64,000 nt of DNA from Candidatus Paceibacterota bacterium. GTDB lineage: Bacteria; Verrucomicrobiota; Verrucomicrobiia; Limisphaerales; UBA8199. The stretch covers positions 310,001-374,000 of the forward strand of contig DAOTCE010000001.1 in the NCBI GenBank assembly GCA_035452965.1. The letters are read 5' to 3'. A program made the position numbers and the translations under genes. This document shows positions 47,710 through 55,963 of this stretch, piece after piece. The notes beneath the pieces were generated by a model. That model was not told the origin of the DNA, ran no database searches, and worked only from the letters and a program-made list of their open reading frames with translations. Each line of letters opens with the position of its first letter. The stretch's first letter is position 1.

Positions 47710-47934
47710 CCAGGTGCAGGTGTTATGCGCTGAACTGTCCGTGCGGCGGTGGCTGGCCGTGCTCCAACTTGCGCAAGCGTGACTCCGCCCCAGCCAATCC
47801 GTCAGGTATTCCGTCCATTTCGAGTGCATAAGATTACTCACGTGTCGGCCACATGGTCGGTGCGGCGGGGAATCTGTCAATCCTCTTCCAGCAGCAGAAG
47901 CGTCCTCCGTTGCACAGGAGTTTGTGATCTGAGT

Positions 47935-50900
47935 CTAAGGGGACACTACTGCCGCCAGAAGCTTCTTGATCTCTTTCAAGCGCGCCCCGGCCTGCTTTCG
48001 GGTCAGGCGCGGAAACATGTTTTCTACCATGACGTAGTCGTTATTCCGGGTGAGCATGAGTCGGTCGTCCCGGACCTCCATCTCGGTGACGGCCCGATCG
48101 CTCGCCAGCAACTTGATTTCCGCCACTTGGAGCAGCAGCGCCAATGGCGGTGGTATCAAGCCAAACCGGTCGCGCAGTTCCCGCTCCAGGCCGTTGAGCC
48201 CCGCCTTGTCTGTCACTTGGGCCAGCTTCCGGTAAACCTCGATGCGCTGGCGCGCATCGGATATGTAGCGGAACGGAATATAAGCGAAAGCTGCGCCTTG
48301 GCTGCGGGCCTCCGAGCTTGCACTGCGGCCTTCAGCCGTCGAGTGCTCCTCGGCCGGTCCCAGCGCCAGGAAGTCCAGCCGCACCTGCACCTCGACCCGC
48401 GGCTTGATCTGCTCGCCCTTTAACCCGGCGATGCTCTGCTTGAGCAACTCGCAGTAGAGTTCAAATCCCACCGCCGTGATGTGCCCGCTCTGCTCGGCGC
48501 CCAGCAGGTTTCCCGCGCCGCGGATTTCCAGGTCGCGCATGGCGATCTTGAAGCCGCTGCCCAGGGTTGAAAATTGCTTGATCGCGCTCAAGCGCTTGCG
48601 CACGTCCGTGAGCAGCCCCCCGTGGCGCGGCAGCAGCAGGTAAGCATAGGCCTGGTGCTTGTAGCGGCCGACCCGGCCGCGCAATTGGTAGAGGTCGCTG
48701 AGCCCGAACCGGTCGGCGCGGTCAATGATGATCGTATTGGCATTCGGGATATCCAGCCCGCTTTCGATGATGGTAGTGGACAGCAGCACATCGGCCTCGC
48801 CATTGACGAACTGCGTCATCACCTCCTCTAGATCATCGCTGTGCATCTGGCCGTGTCCGACGACAATCCGGGCGCGCGGCAGCAGCGTCTGCAGCTTTTG
48901 AGCCATGGTCGCAATGGTCATCACCCGGTTATGCAGGAAGAACACTTGCCCGCCGCGGTTGATCTCCCGCTGGATGGCGTCCCGGATGACGCGCTCGTCG
49001 TAGGGGGTGACGATAGTCTCCACCGGGAGCCGGTCGTGCGGGGGGGTCTGAATCGTGCTCATATCCCGCGCGCCCGTCAGCGCCAGGTAGAGCGTGCGGG
49101 GAATAGGCGTGGCGCTGAGCGTGAGCACATCCACCAGCCGGCGCAGCATCTTGAACTTCTCCTTGTGCATCACGCCGAAGCGCTGTTCCTCGTCAATCAC
49201 CACCAGGCCAAGGTCCTTGAACGCGACGTCGTTTTGGAGGAGCCGGTGAGTGCCGATCACAATATCCACCGCGCCGGCCGCCAGGTCGGCGACCACCTTC
49301 TCCTGGGCGCTGCGGGTGCGGAAGCGCGAGAGCAGTTCGATCCGTATCGGGTAATCGGCCATGCGCTCTCGGAAGGTGTTGAAGTGTTGTTGCGCCAGGA
49401 CCGTTGTGGGAACCAGCACCGCCACCTGTTTGCCGTCCAGCACCGCTTTGAACGCGGCCCGAATGCCGACCTCGGTCTTGCCGAAGCCGACATCGCCGCA
49501 AATCAGGCGGTCCATCGGCTTGGGACGCTCCATATCGGCCTTGGTCTCCCCAATGGCCTGGCGCTGGTCGGGCGTTTCCTCGAAGATAAAGGCGCCCTCA
49601 AACTCCCTCTGCCAGGGGGTGTCCGGCGCGAAGGCGTGGCCCGGCTGCGATTCGCGGGCGGCCTGGATAGCGAGCAAATCGCTGGCGACATCCCGCACCG
49701 CCCGTTCGGCCTGCGCCTTGGCCCTTGCCCAACGTGTGCCGCCCAGCGTGTTGAGGGGAGGGCGCGCCTTGCCGGTGCCGACATATTTGCTGACCATGTG
49801 CGCTTCGGTGACCGGCACAAAGAGCCTGGGCGACGGCTGCTCCGTGTCGGCCGGGGCGTATTCGATCACGAGGCATTCCTGGCCAACATGAGCGGTCGCG
49901 GCGGCGCCTACGGTCGGCTTCGTGCCCGCGCCCGCGGGCAGGACTTGCAGCCCGAGGTAGCGCCCAATGCCATGCTGGACGTGCACGACATAGTCGCCTT
50001 CCTCAAGTTCGGTAAAATCAATGTCCAGCGCTGAGCGTGTGGCTTGTGCGTGCGGCGACTTCAGCCGCCGGGGGCGCTGTACCCTGTAACGCCCAAAGAT
50101 CTCCGCATCGGTCACCACCACCAGCTTCGCCGCGTCGCATAGAAAGCCTCGGGCCAGCGTGCCCAAGTGTGTCCGAAGCCTGGAGTCTGCAACCTGAGTG
50201 CTGGTGGCACCGGGCGCAAGGGCGCCCCGCTCGCCCGGACCACGAGCCGTCCTGGTTTGCAGGGGCGGCCCGACTTCCTGCGTCAGGCCGTATTCATCCC
50301 AAATCTCGCCGAATCGCTGGCGCTCGCCGTCATTGTTGCAGAACACATGCACCGCCCAGCCTTGGCGCAGCCAGCGGTGGAGTTGGGCGAAGAACTCCCG
50401 CCGCTGCACCTCTACTACCGCCGGCTCGGGCGCGCGTTCTGGCAGCGGACGAAATGGTTCCAGGCTTTCGAAGTGCGGAGTGCGGAGCGCGGGTGCCGGA
50501 CGGGTGCTTGCCTCGTTTGCTTCAAGCGATTGGATATTGGTAATGCCAGCTTCCCCCTCACCCGCCGTAAATGACATCCTTTCCCCCTTGGAGGGGGAGA
50601 GGGAAGGGGTGAGGGGATCGTTCGTGCTGCCGGCGATAATGGGAAGGGCTGGTGTGAGGGGGAGAGGGCCCTCCCGGGTTCCGTCTTCATCCGTCTCGTT
50701 TCCCAAAGCATCCACGCCTGGCACGGCCTCACTTACTTCCAGCCGGGTCATCCCGCGCTTAACAGCCTGCTCTTGAAAGGCTCCCCACGGCATGAATAAA
50801 GGATCTCCCTCTGGAACCAGCCTGGCGTATTCCTCAGCCCGCTCCGCCAGTAGCTCCGGTTCGCACAACAGCAGTATTGTCTCTGATGGCAGGTGGTCCA

Positions 50901-51816
50901 GCAGTGATCCGAGAAAGGAATGAGGGGCGAGGGTTGAGGGCTCAGGATTTTCTGCATGCATCCGCTTGAGAAGGCCCAGCTCTCCCGCAGGCGGGATAGT
51001 GACTGATCTGATTGTCTCCCGCGAAATTTGTGTTAGCGGATCAAACTGCCGCAATGATTCCAGCTCGTCGCCGAAGAATTCGAGTCGCACGGGCCAGGGG
51101 CCAGTGAGCGGATAGACGTCCAGGATTCCGCCGCGCAGGGCAAGCTCGCCCCGCTGAGTCACTTGCGCCTCAATCTCATACCCCTGCGCTTCGAGCCCCT
51201 CGACCAACGCCAGCGGATCAATGCGGTCGCCGCCCGTCAGCGTGCGTGTGCGATCGCGGATTGACTCGGGCCGGAACGTGCGCTGGAGCAGTGCCACAAC
51301 GCTGGTGACGATGGGGGGCGGACATGGCGCACCGGGGGTTGCGCATTGCGTGAGCGCGACCAACGTCTCCAGGCGCTCGCTGATGACGTCCAAGTGCGGG
51401 AGCCGAGCTTCATGCGGCAGCACTTCCCAGGGAGGATAGAATAAGGGCTGGGGGGTGAGGGGCGACGGTTGGGGGACCGCCTTCGGCTGCCGGGTCTCGG
51501 CCTTCAGCTTGCCCTTGGATTTCGGGGCCGGGTCATCGGGAATCCCCGCGCGTTCTTCTGCCATCGCCAGCCACGTCGCCAAATCCTGCTGTGCCGTTTC
51601 CTGCGCTTTGAGCCCTTCGGTGACGACCACGATCGGGCGTGCCGGGAACAGATGCTGCACCAGCGCGGCCAGGAACGGTTGCGCCGCGGCGCTGATGCCA
51701 TCTAGCGACAACACCCCCCCCTTCTCCAGGCGCCGCGCCAAGGTTTGCACGGCGGGAGCCGCCGACACTCGAGCGAATAATTCGCTTGCCGCTGCGATTT
51801 CCAAATCCTGCGCCAA
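47935..51816 (-). CDS. mfd: Transcription-repair coupling factor
   Basis: A 1293-residue Mfd, longer than the usual ~1150. Visible parts: UvrB-homology N-terminal region (PPWEVLPHEARLPHLDVISERL); RNA-polymerase-interacting CarD-like domain (LEEGDYVVHVQHGIGRYLG, about 610); SF2 motor with Walker A GDVGFGKTE (about 775), VIDEEQRFGV (about 875), QLRGRVGR; and the C-terminal TRCF domain (FRYISDARQRIEVYRKLAQ). It displaces stalled RNA polymerase and recruits UvrA. The extra length lies at residues about 55-80, in a repeat-derived insert at about 385-422 and an Ala/Gly-rich stretch near 545. It follows guaA by 53 bp. Confidence 0.96.
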   Translation of the reverse strand: MAQDLEIAAASELFARVSAAPAVQTLARRLEKGGVLSLDGISAAAQPFLAALVQHLFPARPIVVVTEGLKAQETAQQDLATWLAMAEERAGIPDDPAPKSKGKLKAETRQPKAVPQPSPLTPQPLFYPPWEVLPHEARLPHLDVISERLETLVALTQCATPGAPCPPPIVTSVVALLQRTFRPESIRDRTRTLTGGDRIDPLALVEGLEAQGYEIEAQVTQRGELALRGGILDVYPLTGPWPVRLEFFGDELESLRQFDPLTQISRETIRSVTIPPAGELGLLKRMHAENPEPSTLAPHSFLGSLLDHLPSETILLLCEPELLAERAEEYARLVPEGDPLFMPWGAFQEQAVKRGMTRLEVSEAVPGVDALGNETDEDGTREGPLPLTPALPIIAGSTNDPLTPSLSPSKGERMSFTAGEGEAGITNIQSLEANEASTRPAPALRTPHFESLEPFRPLPERAPEPAVVEVQRREFFAQLHRWLRQGWAVHVFCNNDGERQRFGEIWDEYGLTQEVGPPLQTRTARGPGERGALAPGATSTQVADSRLRTHLGTLARGFLCDAAKLVVVTDAEIFGRYRVQRPRRLKSPHAQATRSALDIDFTELEEGDYVVHVQHGIGRYLGLQVLPAGAGTKPTVGAAATAHVGQECLVIEYAPADTEQPSPRLFVPVTEAHMVSKYVGTGKARPPLNTLGGTRWARAKAQAERAVRDVASDLLAIQAARESQPGHAFAPDTPWQREFEGAFIFEETPDQRQAIGETKADMERPKPMDRLICGDVGFGKTEVGIRAAFKAVLDGKQVAVLVPTTVLAQQHFNTFRERMADYPIRIELLSRFRTRSAQEKVVADLAAGAVDIVIGTHRLLQNDVAFKDLGLVVIDEEQRFGVMHKEKFKMLRRLVDVLTLSATPIPRTLYLALTGARDMSTIQTPPHDRLPVETIVTPYDERVIRDAIQREINRGGQVFFLHNRVMTIATMAQKLQTLLPRARIVVGHGQMHSDDLEEVMTQFVNGEADVLLSTTIIESGLDIPNANTIIIDRADRFGLSDLYQLRGRVGRYKHQAYAYLLLPRHGGLLTDVRKRLSAIKQFSTLGSGFKIAMRDLEIRGAGNLLGAEQSGHITAVGFELYCELLKQSIAGLKGEQIKPRVEVQVRLDFLALGPAEEHSTAEGRSASSEARSQGAAFAYIPFRYISDARQRIEVYRKLAQVTDKAGLNGLERELRDRFGLIPPPLALLLQVAEIKLLASDRAVTEMEVRDDRLMLTRNNDYVMVENMFPRLTRKQAGARLKEIKKLLAAVVSP
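50552..50663. repeat. Palindromic repeat inserted in frame inside mfd
   Basis: About 112 bp bounded by inverted TCCCCCTCAC (50552-50561) and GTGAGGGGGA (50654-50663), with an internal purine/pyrimidine hairpin (CCCCC-TTGGA-GGGGG). Read in the mfd frame it gives PLTPSLSPSKGER, the peptide typically produced by the widespread GGGGAGAGGG-type palindromic repeat. The insert falls in a linker between Mfd domains 1-2 and the CarD-like domain, so the protein probably tolerates it. Host residues on both sides remain in frame. Confidence 0.65.
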
Positions 51817-51869
51817 GCTGTGGCAAGGTCGCAGCCGCCAACAGCCGCGTCAAGGCAGTAGCGGGGTGG

Positions 51870-53411
51870 TCACTCCCACTCGATCGTCCCCGGGGGCTTG
51901 CTGGTGATGTCGAGGCAGACGCGGTTGACGCCTTTGACTTCGTTGATAATGCGGTTGGAGAGCTTCTCCAGGAGGTTGTAAGGCAGCTTTACCCAATCGG
52001 CGGTCATGCCGTCCTGCGATTCCACGGCCCGCAGCGCGATGGTGTAATCGTAAGTCCGCTCGTCGCCCATCACCCCGACACTGCGCACCGGCAGGAGCAC
52101 GGCAAAGCTCTGCCAAATTCGGCGATACCAGCCGCTCCGCTTCATCTCCTCGATCACGATGGCATCAGCGTTGCGCAGTATTTCCAGGCGTTGCGGCGTG
52201 ACCTCGCCGAGAATCCGCACCGCCAGGCCCGGCCCCGGGAACGGCTGGCGCCATACGATTTCGCGCGGCAGGCCCAGTTCGAGTCCGAGTTGCCGCACCT
52301 CGTCCTTGAAAAGGCACTTGAGGGGCTCGACCAACTGGAACTTCATCTTCCGGGGCAGCCCGCCGACGTTGTGATGGCTCTTTATCATGGCCGCGGGATT
52401 TCCACCGATAGGCACCGATTCGATGACGTCGGGGTAGAGCGTGCCCTGCGCCAGGAATTTCGCCTTGCCGGCCCGCCGCGTCGCCGCTTCGAACACTTCG
52501 ATGAACGTCCGGCCGATGACCTTGCGCTTCCTTTCGGGGTCGGTCACACCTTTGAGCCGGCGCAGGAATAGACGCGACGCGTCCTCGTACTGAAGATTGA
52601 GCTTGAAATGGCGGCCAAAAACCTCCCGCACCACCTGTGCTTCGCGTCCGCGCAACACACCGTTGTTGACGAAGATGCACGTAAGCTGATGCCCGATGGC
52701 CCGGTGCAGCAGGGCCGCCGCTACGCTTGAATCCACCCCGCCGCTCAGACCCAGGATCACCTTTTCGTGACCGACTTGCGCGCGGACGGCTTCGACGGCT
52801 TGCTCGATGTAGTTGCGCATCGTCCAGCCCTTGCCGCAGCCGCAGATATTGTGGACGAAGCGAGCGATGATTTCGCGTCCGCGCGGCGTATGAACCACCT
52901 CCGGGTGGAACTGCAAGCCGAACATCTTCGCCGCGCGATTCTCAATGGCCGCGTAGGCTGAGTTTTCCGTCACGGCGACCGCTTTGAATCCGGCGGGAAG
53001 CTTCGTCAGCTTGTCGCCGTGGGAGTTCCAGACCTGCAAAGTGGTCGGCAACTTTGCCAACAGGGGGCAGGAGGGGCTCTTGATCCGCAGCGTGCCTTTG
53101 CCATATTCGCGCTTCTGGCCCGGCTCGACCTTTCCTCCGAGATACTGCGCCAGGAGTTGAACGCCGTAGCAGATGCCCAGCACCGGGATGCCAAGCTGGA
53201 AAATGGCCCGGTCCGGCAGCGGCGCGTTCTTTGCATAGACGCTGGAGGGGCCGCCCGACAGGATCAGCCCCTTGGGATTGAGCCGCGTGATTTCGCGCGC
53301 GGGCGTGTCATAGCGCAGGATGACCGAATAGACGTTGCACTCGCGGACGCGGCGCGCAATGACCTGCGTGTACTGCGAACCGAAGTCCAGGATGACAATC
53401 TGCTCCGTCAC
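51870..53411 (-). CDS. guaA: GMP synthase (glutamine-hydrolysing)
   Basis: A 513-residue complete GuaA. The N-terminal class-I glutamine amidotransferase has catalytic Cys81 (GICYGVQ) and His169/Glu171 (FHPEV); the ATP pyrophosphatase has the P-loop SGGVDSS at 223-229; the C-terminal dimer domain ends with TSKPPGTIEWE, the invariant tail. It converts XMP to GMP. Start ATG overlaps the stop of the lipoprotein gene by 4 bp, and mfd follows, so the three form one minus-strand unit. The terminus is intact. Confidence 0.97.
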   Translation of the reverse strand: MTEQIVILDFGSQYTQVIARRVRECNVYSVILRYDTPAREITRLNPKGLILSGGPSSVYAKNAPLPDRAIFQLGIPVLGICYGVQLLAQYLGGKVEPGQKREYGKGTLRIKSPSCPLLAKLPTTLQVWNSHGDKLTKLPAGFKAVAVTENSAYAAIENRAAKMFGLQFHPEVVHTPRGREIIARFVHNICGCGKGWTMRNYIEQAVEAVRAQVGHEKVILGLSGGVDSSVAAALLHRAIGHQLTCIFVNNGVLRGREAQVVREVFGRHFKLNLQYEDASRLFLRRLKGVTDPERKRKVIGRTFIEVFEAATRRAGKAKFLAQGTLYPDVIESVPIGGNPAAMIKSHHNVGGLPRKMKFQLVEPLKCLFKDEVRQLGLELGLPREIVWRQPFPGPGLAVRILGEVTPQRLEILRNADAIVIEEMKRSGWYRRIWQSFAVLLPVRSVGVMGDERTYDYTIALRAVESQDGMTADWVKLPYNLLEKLSNRIINEVKGVNRVCLDITSKPPGTIEWE

Positions 53412-53764
53412 TGCGGGATCACCTTGACCTTCCCGGCAGTGGCGTCGTAATCCAGCTTCATGCCTTGCGGCGCGTCAGGGACCTTGGGAATGAACTTCGT
53501 CTCCACCAGTTCGTTCAGGTCTTTGGGGTAGCGCCCTTGATCCACATGGAACAACTGGATCGCCTGGTTGAGTGAGGTTGTATCCACCGTCTTGACTGCT
53601 TTTTGCTGCGCCTTGCCCAATGCTCCCACATAGTCAGCCGGCGCGCTCAACGGGCTGCTGCCGCTGGCCGCGCCATCGGCTGGCGGGTCCGGTTGGTTGG
53701 ACGATTCACCGCACCCAGCCAACGCCAGCCCCGCCGCCAAACAGAGACAGAATGATCTTCGCAC
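53408..53764 (-). CDS. Small lipoprotein with pseudopilin-like C-terminus
   Basis: 118 residues from GTG. A lipobox LAGC ends the signal peptide at Cys18, so the mature protein is lipid-anchored. Its C-terminal 60 residues (AIQLFHVDQGRYPKDLNEL) resemble the C-terminal half of type II secretion pseudopilins (GspG-like: short helix, GRYP-like turn, strand), without the N-terminal pilin methylation motif. A scaffold or periplasmic role is possible; function is unknown. It is the first gene of the unit with guaA. Confidence 0.72.
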   Translation of the reverse strand: MRRSFCLCLAAGLALAGCGESSNQPDPPADGAASGSSPLSAPADYVGALGKAQQKAVKTVDTTSLNQAIQLFHVDQGRYPKDLNELVETKFIPKVPDAPQGMKLDYDATAGKVKVIPQ

Positions 53765-53814
53765 GGCCCAAGTCTAATTCCCGGCCCGGTGAATCCAAGC
53801 CAAAGAATAGAAAG

Positions 53815-53837
53815 GCCGGGCAAGAACTTTGCCCGGC
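53815..53837 (-). terminator. Intrinsic terminator of the small lipoprotein gene
   Basis: Perfect 9-bp arms GCCGGGCAA (53815-53823) and TTGCCCGGC (53829-53837) around GAACT. Read on the minus strand, the stem is followed by CTTTCTATTCTTT, a T-rich tail, as expected for an intrinsic terminator of the gene ending at 53880. Confidence 0.72.
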
Positions 53838-53879
53838 TTGAGACCGTTATCCCAAGGTTGAGTTGGGAAAGCTGACTGA

Positions 53880-54035
53880 CTAATTGGAGCCCGGCGGAGG
53901 CGGAGCCACAGGAGCCGCAGGCGCCACGTTTGTGTCAGGTGGTTGCGGCGTATCATCTGAAGGCGGGTTGCACCCCGTCAGCACTGCGCCGATGACCACC
54001 CCGACCAGTACGACAAGAATATATAACCTTTTCAT
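53880..54035 (-). CDS. 51-residue lipoprotein
   Basis: A short protein with a basic start (MKRLYILVVL), a hydrophobic stretch, lipobox LTGC and Cys22, then a 29-residue Pro/Ala-rich tail (NPPSDDTPQPPDTN). It resembles small anchored lipoproteins but has no named family. A strong terminator follows at 53815. The upstream 487 bp to the Gfo/Idh gene contain the third palindromic element and no other gene. Confidence 0.68.
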   Translation of the reverse strand: MKRLYILVVLVGVVIGAVLTGCNPPSDDTPQPPDTNVAPAAPVAPPPPGSN

Positions 54036-54245
54036 AGTAGGGATAACCTTGACCCAATGTGCTGAAAGGACAAGCGCTTTTTTTGATTCTTCACGAATTG
54101 CCGGGGAATACCGAGGGCGATCCGCCGTCTCGGACTCCCCTGCCTCCCTCCAGAACCCCCGCGGGACGGGCTCGACGTCATTGCGGTCGTCGCGCGCTGG
54201 CAGTGGCTTGCGGCTGGCTGGGCGATCGCCTGGGAGTGTGGACGG

Positions 54246-54396
54246 GCTACGGTGTGTATCCCATGGGGAGCGCTCCCCATGGGATACACACCGTAGCACC
54301 ACCGTGTTGTCACCGTATCGCCAAGCCAAGGGTGCTGGGGTCAGCGGGGGCTGTAGAAGGCAGGCAGGCAGCATTACTGTCCAAAATTTGGACAGT
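54246..54396 (-). repeat. Dispersed two-palindrome intergenic element, copy C
   Basis: The large palindrome (54246-54297) is perfect over its whole 52 bp: 24-bp arms that begin GCTACGG and include the same CCCATGGGGA core, around the self-complementary loop GCGC. A second palindrome with arms ACTGTCCAAA and TTTGGACAGT is at 54376-54396, 78 bp away. Relative to copy A, the order is reversed, so the element is inverted. The spacer shares TGGC-A-ACG-TGTGACA-like bases with copy A. This is the most intact copy. Confidence 0.88.
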
Positions 54397-54522
54397 GCGC
54401 GGGTTGGAGATTGGGAGGGCACAACCGGTTTTCGCCGGGGTGCAGGAATGACCTTGTATTTCCTGTGCTTCGGCTGTCCGTGATGGACCCCTTTCCCGGG
54501 GTTATTCAAGCCAATTGCCAGG

Positions 54523-55887
54523 TCAGGTATTGAGGTAGGTTTTGGGGAACTTCCAAGGGGCGCGATATCTCGGGACGGCGAGTCGGGCAGCTTCGGTATC
54601 ACCGACAATTCTCTCAGACCTGGCGTCGAAGCGTATGGTCCGGCCCAGCTTCAGGGAAAGGAGGCTCAGTGCGATCGGCACGTCTACCCGCATGTGATAG
54701 AACACGCTGCAAGAGGGCTGCTGGCGGGACTTAATGCAATCAAGCCACTCGCGCTCGTGGCCCGGTGATGGGGGGATGGATTGGGGCGGCGTTTCAAAGC
54801 CGTTCATCTTGTCGCCTTCGGGGATGACTTTAAGTGTGCCGTAGTCCGCGGCCAGCGTCCCGTTGGCGCCGTGGAAGTACATGCCCAGGCGGCGCCGTGG
54901 CTTGGGGTCGCCCTCGAAGTCGAAGCCGTAGCTGTTGGTGAGTGAACTCATCCAGGTCATTGTCAGGCCTGGGTATTGCCAAAGGACCTCGTGATTGTCA
55001 TAGGCGTCGCCATCGTCTTTGAGCAAGTAACGGCCGCCGGAGGAGCTTGTGCTCAGCGGGAAACCAAGGTCCAGCGCCCAGACCGGCAGATCAATGATGT
55101 GCGGCGCCATTCCCGGCGTCCAACCACCGCTGTATTCCATCCACGAGCAATGATTGTAGGAGTTGTTGGCAAGGATGGGATTGAATGGTCGCAGCGGGGC
55201 GGGGCCGCACCACAGGTCCCAGTCGAGTCCGGCGGGTTGCGGCGTGGGTGGGCTTTGGCCCACGCCGTCGGGCAGTTGGTTCATGACGTTGAAGGTCCGG
55301 ATGGTGCTGACCGGACCCAGGTTGCCCGAGCGGATGAGTTCGACGACGCGCCGGTAATTCTCGCTCGCGTGAATCTGCGTGCCGACCTGGCTGATGCGGT
55401 TGTGTTTCTTCACCGCGTTGCGGACGGCGAAGCTTTCCGCCAGGTGCCGGGTCATCGGTTTCTGCAGGTAGATATCCTTGCCGGCCTCGCAGGCCGCGAT
55501 CGCATTCAGGGCATGCCAGTGCGGCGGGGTGGCGATGATGACCGCGTCGAGGTCCGGTTGCTGGAGCATCTGCTGGAAATCGCGGTAGCCTTTGCAGGTG
55601 TCCTTGAACTGCTGAACAACCGCGGCGCGGCGGGATTCCCATACATCGCAAGCAGCGGTGATGACAACATCAGGCTCTTTGGCGCAGTTGGCGAGGTTCG
55701 CGCGGCCCATGCCACCGCATCCGATGAGGCCAACGTGAATGCGGCTATTGGGGCCGGGCTTGGGCCGGGCGGCAGGCTGTGCGCCGGCGACCAGGTGCGG
55801 GGCGGCAAAGCCGATGGCAGTGATGGTGGCAGCCTTCTCCAGAAAGGCGCGGCGACTGATGGGGCGATCCTGATTCATGAGAGACAT
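54523..55887 (-). CDS. Tat-exported Gfo/Idh/MocA-family oxidoreductase
   Basis: A 454-residue NAD(P)-dependent oxidoreductase. It has a Tat signal (ISRRAFLEKA, then a hydrophobic stretch), Rossmann motif VGLIGCGGMGRAN (about 52-64), and IYLQKPMTRH, the variant of the EKP motif in which the Lys is kept and the Glu is Gln. Then YNHCSWMEYSGG, HIIDLPVWAL with the catalytic His/Asp region. Family members oxidise or epimerise sugars or sugar derivatives. Start 55887 follows AAGGTTAA. It is downstream of the GH2 gene by 76 bp. Confidence 0.9.
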   Translation of the reverse strand: MSLMNQDRPISRRAFLEKAATITAIGFAAPHLVAGAQPAARPKPGPNSRIHVGLIGCGGMGRANLANCAKEPDVVITAACDVWESRRAAVVQQFKDTCKGYRDFQQMLQQPDLDAVIIATPPHWHALNAIAACEAGKDIYLQKPMTRHLAESFAVRNAVKKHNRISQVGTQIHASENYRRVVELIRSGNLGPVSTIRTFNVMNQLPDGVGQSPPTPQPAGLDWDLWCGPAPLRPFNPILANNSYNHCSWMEYSGGWTPGMAPHIIDLPVWALDLGFPLSTSSSGGRYLLKDDGDAYDNHEVLWQYPGLTMTWMSSLTNSYGFDFEGDPKPRRRLGMYFHGANGTLAADYGTLKVIPEGDKMNGFETPPQSIPPSPGHEREWLDCIKSRQQPSCSVFYHMRVDVPIALSLLSLKLGRTIRFDARSERIVGDTEAARLAVPRYRAPWKFPKTYLNT

Positions 55888-55963
55888 TTAACCTTGTCGC
55901 ACAACATTGACACGGTTTTTCTTGCAGTCGCGCCGCTGGGCCGCGGCGGACATTCCGGGGCGG

